Source: Bacteroidota bacterium (GTDB lineage: Bacteria > Bacteroidota > Bacteroidia > Bacteroidales > PUMT01). From it: DNA of 47,489 nucleotides. The notes below the pieces were generated by a model. The model was not told the DNA's origin. It saw only the letters and a list, made by a program, of their open reading frames with translations, and searched no databases. The stretch covers positions 1-47,489 of the forward strand of contig PXAP01000116.1 of NCBI GenBank assembly GCA_003567115.1, written 5' to 3'. The position numbers and the translations under genes were made by a program. Of the stretch, positions 43,352 through 47,489 are shown one piece after another (position 1 is the first letter of the stretch; every line of letters starts with the position of its first letter).

Positions 43352-44872
43352 TTAAGGTTCTGGGGGTGTAGGTGCAATCAATACAGGTGCTTCGTAATCA
43401 CTGTTCATAGTGTAAGGCAACATGTAAACACGATCTCCGGTGGAATTGGTGAAAAACAATCTCGAAGTAGAGAATTCAGCCGAGTTGCCATCGGCCCACA
43501 TGCCGAAAAACGGGTCTGACGGGTTATGAGGCCGTCGCACGTAGCTGTGATTCATCGGACTGTTTCCTGTAACCGGGCGCTCCAGTTCCCAAGTTTTTCC
43601 ATTGTCAGCAGATACCCAAAGCCCGATTTCGCCACCTGTATGATAAGGCTGCGGCCCCGTCTCTGTCGGGCCGATTACTGACCAGTGGTCCCCGTCAATA
43701 TAAAGGCTTCCCATGTCGTAATTATGATCTGAACGTGTAATCTCGTTAATGACCCACTCCTCGCCTGTCCATCGAACAATCTCCCAAATTCTGGGATCAT
43801 TAGAGGGACCCGGCATATGCCCGCTGCTGGTGACTACAAGAATGACAGGATTGCCATCATCATCGAACAGCAATTTCGTGATATATGCCATCCTGTCCAT
43901 GGCTTCATAATCAACCACCAGGGCAGGATTGTCACGATTATCCAGGGGCAGTGAAAGTTCCCGCCCGTCTACCGTGGTCCAGGTTTCGCCGAAATCGCGA
44001 GTTTCAACATAATAAATGTTTGTCCTCGAATCAGGACCGCTGACAGGAATACCATTCCAGGTGCCGCCGGGATGATAGTTAAATGCCGAGCCCACGCGCT
44101 GCCGGTCCTTGTCTAATCGGGTTACCTGATAGTGACCGCCAAAACCGGCAAGCTTTTGCAGATCATTAGCAGGCTCACTGGTCCAGTCAGTGCCGGCAGT
44201 ACTTGTTTCCCAGTAAAGCTCCCGGCCGGCAGTGTACAAGGTCAGCAAGTGCATGAACCCTTTCCCGGGAACATGCCATATATGAGAATATGTCTGTTCG
44301 CGTGATATGATTTTATCAAACTTGTCTACAGAAAATGGTTCTGTTGCACGGAAAATCTGGCCTGGTCTTGTTCTTCCGCGACCGGCTACAAATACCCAGA
44401 TATAGCCATTTTCATCAATAGTGATACTGGGATTATCATGAGGATCATCTATTCCTCTCTGGTCCCTGACAATGGTTGGCCGGGGAACCAGGTGGTTGGC
44501 ATGATCATAATAGGATGCCATGGCTAATAAGTAATCATTATCAGGTTCGGTGTTACCTCCGTACACGAAGAAAGTCTTATCAACTTCCGGTACGTAAATA
44601 GCCATTGGAGCAATGGTATGGCTCCATGCAAAGGATAATCCACCTGAATATTTATCACCATAATTGCCACAATAACCAAGATTTATCATTCTTTCTGTCT
44701 GTCCTAAAGTGAACCAAATTCCCCGGTAGCCAAGAAACCTGGAGTTATTCAATGATTGCGGGAACACCGGTTCAGTCAGAAGCAAAATCAAGGTGATAAA
44801 TAACAGGGCAGGCCTCATGTATTCAATAAATTTAAATAACACTTTATTCTTTGTCAGTCGTACCATAATCAT
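43352..44872 (-). CDS. Exported BNR-repeat (sialidase-like propeller) protein
   Basis: 506 aa. N-terminal membrane segment and signal (MRPALLFITLILLLTEPVFPQ); the first ATG may be 6 or 54 bp later. The rest is a BNR-type beta propeller (PF15892-like): YRGIWFTLGQ, YGDKYSGGLSFAW, PEVDKTFFVYGG, DDPHDNPSITIDENGYIWVFVAGRGR, with Asp-box-like repeats such as SADNGKTWE. Such proteins occur in Bacteroidota polysaccharide loci and are thought to bind or act on polysaccharides; no activity is confirmed here. It lies convergent with fucP and divergent from the sulfatase gene. Confidence 0.82.
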   Translation of the reverse strand: MIMVRLTKNKVLFKFIEYMRPALLFITLILLLTEPVFPQSLNNSRFLGYRGIWFTLGQTERMINLGYCGNYGDKYSGGLSFAWSHTIAPMAIYVPEVDKTFFVYGGNTEPDNDYLLAMASYYDHANHLVPRPTIVRDQRGIDDPHDNPSITIDENGYIWVFVAGRGRTRPGQIFRATEPFSVDKFDKIISREQTYSHIWHVPGKGFMHLLTLYTAGRELYWETSTAGTDWTSEPANDLQKLAGFGGHYQVTRLDKDRQRVGSAFNYHPGGTWNGIPVSGPDSRTNIYYVETRDFGETWTTVDGRELSLPLDNRDNPALVVDYEAMDRMAYITKLLFDDDGNPVILVVTSSGHMPGPSNDPRIWEIVRWTGEEWVINEITRSDHNYDMGSLYIDGDHWSVIGPTETGPQPYHTGGEIGLWVSADNGKTWELERPVTGNSPMNHSYVRRPHNPSDPFFGMWADGNSAEFSTSRLFFTNSTGDRVYMLPYTMNSDYEAPVLIAPTPPEP

Positions 44873-45507
44873 AATTTTTTTTACTTATCTCAAATAGTTT
44901 TTATAAAATCAACCAGAATCTATTAACAGAGAACTTTAGAACTGTGGTATGAGGATAATTTCCCCCAAGGCTTATATAGTATTCGGAAAAGATGATTGAA
45001 TAGAAGAATCAGGAAAATGTTGGCTCTCAAAGCAGACAACCCAATATTTTTAATAAACAATATCATCTTTGCCCTTTATAAAACCATACGGTGAATTACC
45101 GGAATACAATTGCACTCCATGTTCATAGAAAACGCAAATTATACATTTTTTAAAAAATAAACACCTTGCCTGGAAAAAATTATACAGTCCCTGGTGAATC
45201 ATTGAAAATTTGACATGAAGCCATCATGCATTGAACAGGTAAGTATTTATTAATGTAAGGTTAAAATCTGCCATGTAATGAACATCATAACAAAAGAATT
45301 ATTGATCATGGCTGGCATCCGGGAGATCACCTGGTTTGGGGTAAGCATACCATTTTAGAATGTTCGCTGAAAATTCCTCATATAATCAGAATAACCGGAA
45401 AACCGGCAGGAGAATCAATAACCAGTATTGTTGGCACTGTTGATATTTATCATAAGATTATGTAAATTATTCAAAATTCATTATTATTAAAAAAAATTAT
45501 TATTCGG
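44873..45507. other. Intergenic region with a sulfatase relic
   Basis: 635 bp between the divergent BNR protein and sulfatase genes. 45265-45465 is a relic of another sulfatase (listed separately). The rest is AT-rich and must hold both promoters. A 50-codon frame on the minus strand at 45050-45202 has no recognisable features and was not called. Confidence 0.55.
45265..45465 (+). pseudogene. Relic of an S1 sulfatase (middle to late catalytic domain)
   Basis: A frame of 66 codons, with a stop on each side and no ATG. From 45304 it reads DHGWHPGDHLVWGKHTILE, then KIPHIIRITGKPAGES and IVGTVDIYHKIM. This is the SDHGWxLGEHxxWGKHTLFExSLxVPLIIR block of iduronate-2-sulfatase or arylsulfatase-type enzymes, with the metal-site Asp-His and substrate-site Lys-His still readable. 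The active-site Cys region and the rest are gone. It is a different subfamily from the intact sulfatase 42 bp downstream, whose matching region reads SDNGGQMRWHS. Confidence 0.7.
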
Positions 45508-46872
45508 ATGAAACTAAATAATTCAAAATTACTGGGTTTTTCGATGGCCGGATTAATGACATTTCCTTTCGGTTGTCAGGAGAAAAGCCCGGAAACAACC
45601 AACTTTCCGGAGAAACCCAATATTTTAATAATATTGCCGGATGACCTGGGATGGGCCGATGTCGGCTATCACGGATCGGATGTCAGAACACCCAATATCG
45701 ACAAACTGGCAAGATCCGGAATAACGTTTAACCAGCATTATGTTATGCCAACCTGCACCCCCACCCGGGTATGCCTGATAACAGGTCTTTATGCCAGCAG
45801 GTACGGTGTATTGGGACCTGCCTACGGCGAGGTAATTGACCTCGGGGATCCTACTTTACCCTCTCTTCTTAGTGATAATGGGTATTTCACTGCTATTGCG
45901 GGAAAGTGGCACATGGGTTCTCCGCCTTATACCCCTTTGAAATACGGATTTCAGTCGTCTTATGGATATTTTGACGGTCAGATTGATCCATATACCCATG
46001 AATATAAGATGGAAGCTGATTTTACCGAGAGGAGGTCCTGGCACCGGAATGATGAGTATCTTGATGAAAGCGGGACACATGTCACTGATCTGATAACTGC
46101 CGAAGCTGTAAGGATAATCGAAGAGGACCGGGAGGAGCCGTTCTTCCTGTATGTGGCTCACCACGTACCTCATTTTCCCCTGGATGAACCTGATGAATGG
46201 ATGTCTGTTTATGATGATGTTCCGATGATGCATCCTTCCCGCAGGTTGTTCGCTGCCAGTGTAACCCACATGGATGATGGTATTGGCCAGATCATTGATG
46301 CACTGGAGAGGACCGGACAACGTGAAAATACCCTTATAATTTTTATTAGCGATAACGGTGGTCAGATGAGATGGCACAGCGAGACGGAATATCATGGTAA
46401 TTATGCGGACAAGCCACATGAGGTACTGGGCAATAATTTTCCCTTACGGGGATGGAAGGGTCAACTTTACGAAGGGGGAATACGGGTGCCCACCTTTGTA
46501 AACTGGCCGGGTCAACTGAAGCCCGGGGTAATTGATTCTCCGGCTCATGTAACAGACTGGCTGCCAACGTTGTGTGCGTTAACAAATTATAAGTCAGAAT
46601 TACGTCAGGATCTTGATGGCCGGAATATCTGGCCACTGCTTGCCGGTGAAATTCCGGCTGAAGAGTCACGGTCCATGTACTGGAAAACAAGGCAGACTTA
46701 TGCAGTAAGAGAAGGTGATTGGAAATTACTTGTGAACCGGAGCAACAACGATATTGAATTGTACGACCTGGAAAATGATTTCAGGGAAATAAGAAACTTA
46801 AGGGATTCGAATCCTGAAATAGTAAAGCAAATGATGGACTTGCTGGAGGAATTCAAAAAAGGCGACCGGTAG
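45508..46872 (+). CDS. S1 family sulfatase (arylsulfatase type)
   Basis: 454 aa. The N-terminal signal has a lipobox-like PFGC (Cys23). PDDLGWADVGYHG binds the metal. C83-T-P-T-R87 is the CxPxR motif whose Cys is turned into formylglycine by a maturase. SDNGG and PLRGWKGQLYEGGIRVPTFVNWPGQ complete the core. It cleaves sulfate esters from glycans outside the cytoplasm; with fucI and fucP nearby, a sulfated fucose-containing polysaccharide is plausible. The C-terminal domain is short, as in ARSB-type enzymes. The maturase is not in the window. Confidence 0.93.
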   Translation: MKLNNSKLLGFSMAGLMTFPFGCQEKSPETTNFPEKPNILIILPDDLGWADVGYHGSDVRTPNIDKLARSGITFNQHYVMPTCTPTRVCLITGLYASRYGVLGPAYGEVIDLGDPTLPSLLSDNGYFTAIAGKWHMGSPPYTPLKYGFQSSYGYFDGQIDPYTHEYKMEADFTERRSWHRNDEYLDESGTHVTDLITAEAVRIIEEDREEPFFLYVAHHVPHFPLDEPDEWMSVYDDVPMMHPSRRLFAASVTHMDDGIGQIIDALERTGQRENTLIIFISDNGGQMRWHSETEYHGNYADKPHEVLGNNFPLRGWKGQLYEGGIRVPTFVNWPGQLKPGVIDSPAHVTDWLPTLCALTNYKSELRQDLDGRNIWPLLAGEIPAEESRSMYWKTRQTYAVREGDWKLLVNRSNNDIELYDLENDFREIRNLRDSNPEIVKQMMDLLEEFKKGDR

Positions 46873-46929
46873 TTTGCATACTTTCTATTGAATTCTACAA
46901 TTCGGGTTTTTAGTTGCTTAGTAATAATG

Positions 46930-46992
46930 TTCTTGCTTTTTTTGGCAAAATATTATTCAAATCTCTTTGGTTCTGGATTGTCCAGGTTAGGA
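46930..46992 (+). repeat. R4 dispersed repeat, copy 2 (63 bp)
   Basis: Equal in length to the copy at 33854-33916 and about 92% identical by eye, in the same orientation: TTCTTGCTTTTTTTGGCAAA to TTGTCCAGGTTAGGA. It lies 58 bp after the sulfatase stop codon. Confidence 0.75.
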
Positions 46993-47163
46993 CCATTAAA
47001 AAATAAAGAATCTACTATCTTTCGATTATCCCCGGGGCAGGCCTGCCAGGTGCTTCGGCGAAAAATTCACAATATATGTTACCGTAAACTACTATAATTA
47101 TTTTTTATTTGACCCCGGGGCAGGGCTCCGAAGAATTCTTTTGGTTAAAAATTTAGTTCGCTC

Positions 47164-47386
47164 TAACCTGATTAATTCTTAACGCAGCCCAAGGCTGCAA
47201 ACAAAATTAAACAAGAATTGATTTTAAAATTTGCTAAAAAAACAAAATCTCAGAAAGTAATAGTATAAACTTAAAGATTTCCTTGTGTCCTTGATATTTT
47301 GGGCACAAAATTTTTTCGCTAAAAAGATACCAAGACGCTAATTTTAAACAAGATGCAAATATTTATGAATTAATGAGGCTATAAAG
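47164..47386 (-). repeat. R2 element, inverted copy with an internal insertion
   Basis: Read on the minus strand from 47386, it follows the R2 copy at 19545: CTCATTAATTCATAAATATT, then TTAGCGTCTTGGTATCTTTT, GCGAAAAAATTTTGTGCCCA, and AAGTTTAT. There it runs about 95 bp into other sequence before the far end TTAATCAGGTTA reappears. The insert contains a perfect GCAGCC-TTG-GGCTGC hairpin (47184-47198). Confidence 0.65.
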
Positions 47387-47489
47387 TAAAAAATGATGAT
47401 TTTTATCAAAATTCCAATATATAATATGAGGATAAACAGCGACTTGAATATTTGATCTATAAGTCTACTCCAAAAAGTAAAAAATGATG
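47383..47489. repeat. 16-bp direct repeat at the window end
   Basis: AAAGTAAAAAATGATG occurs at 47383-47398 and again as the last 16 bases of the window (47474-47489), 91 bp apart. It could be the start of a longer repeated region beyond the window or chance similarity in AT-rich DNA. Confidence 0.35.

Larger units (their letters stand above)
46873..47489. other. Gene-free right end rich in repeats
   Basis: 617 bp with R4 copy 2 (46930-46992), an R2 copy (47164-47386) and two CCCCGGGGCAG-type GC-rich blocks (near 47031 and 47116), which recall CCCCGGGCAGAGC near 37077. The GC blocks interrupt AT-rich DNA. The frame at 46888-47097 overlaps R4 and was not called. Confidence 0.55.

Noticed and set aside
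45050..45202. 50-codon frame on the minus strand between the BNR and sulfatase genes
   Set aside because: It is built from A/T-tract codons with no motif or clear helix pattern, and is likely chance.
46888..47097. 69-codon open frame after the sulfatase gene
   Set aside because: Its middle is the R4 repeat, the rest has no family likeness, and it has no conserved features.

Overview
The window is AT-rich chromosomal DNA that looks like Bacteroidota, most likely a marine or sediment Bacteroidales/Marinilabiliales-type organism (an inference from gene content). The signs are a DUF4292 lipoprotein, a PorT-like beta-barrel, an EnvC-like degenerate LytM protein, many Bacteroidota-style lipoprotein signals, a TAnnTTTG-type promoter, and gene orders I associate with this phylum (ATPase-ybeY-mnmG; flippase-dut-TPR-DUF4292-M23). 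No tRNA, rRNA, CRISPR array, complete insertion sequence or prophage was seen.

Layout. 1-275: two related hairpin elements downstream of a lone ECF sigma factor gene (276-761). 762-5027: three exported proteins (Gfo/Idh/MocA oxidoreductase, DUF6807/PmoA-like, ThuA-like) that look like a periplasmic sugar-modifying set, plus a decayed end of another Gfo/Idh/MocA gene. 5138-7964: GT2 glycosyltransferase, GNAT, and a radical SAM protein with an apparent Tat lipoprotein signal. 8307-12549: CPBP protease, S41 protease, ArsR regulator, polyprenyl synthase. 12657-19310: uvrC, adenine deaminase, mnmG, ybeY and an RsbW-like ATPase, with a perfect 28-bp palindrome abutting mnmG that contains a parS-like 16-mer. 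19545-26691: R2 and R1 repeats, then the envelope cluster. 26966-32842: pheS, a Crp/Fnr regulator, a 56-aa membrane protein, ruvB, rpiB and hemW, interspersed with R1 and R2 repeats. 32923-39630: a lipoprotein, dnaG, a sirtuin, a PorT-like protein, comF and ispD. 39878-46872: a fucose and sulfated-glycan locus (fucI, fucP, BNR-fold protein, arylsulfatase, and a relic of a second sulfatase). 46873-47489: repeat-rich, gene-free DNA.

How the genes work together. The core is housekeeping (replication, repair, tRNA and rRNA processing, isoprenoids, envelope). The two ends are accessory carbohydrate loci. The right end would import and isomerise L-fucose released from sulfated polysaccharide outside the cytoplasm, but fuculokinase and aldolase are not in the window. 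The left end would oxidise or rearrange sugars in the periplasm. Gene relics at both ends (1033-1179, 45265-45465) suggest that these loci turn over.

The most unusual signals are the parS-like palindrome, the predicted Tat-lipoprotein radical SAM protein, the paired hairpins at 1-250 with a compensatory base change, two dispersed intergenic repeat families (R1, R2) with one nested in the other, and a pair of spaced inverted repeats upstream of fucP.
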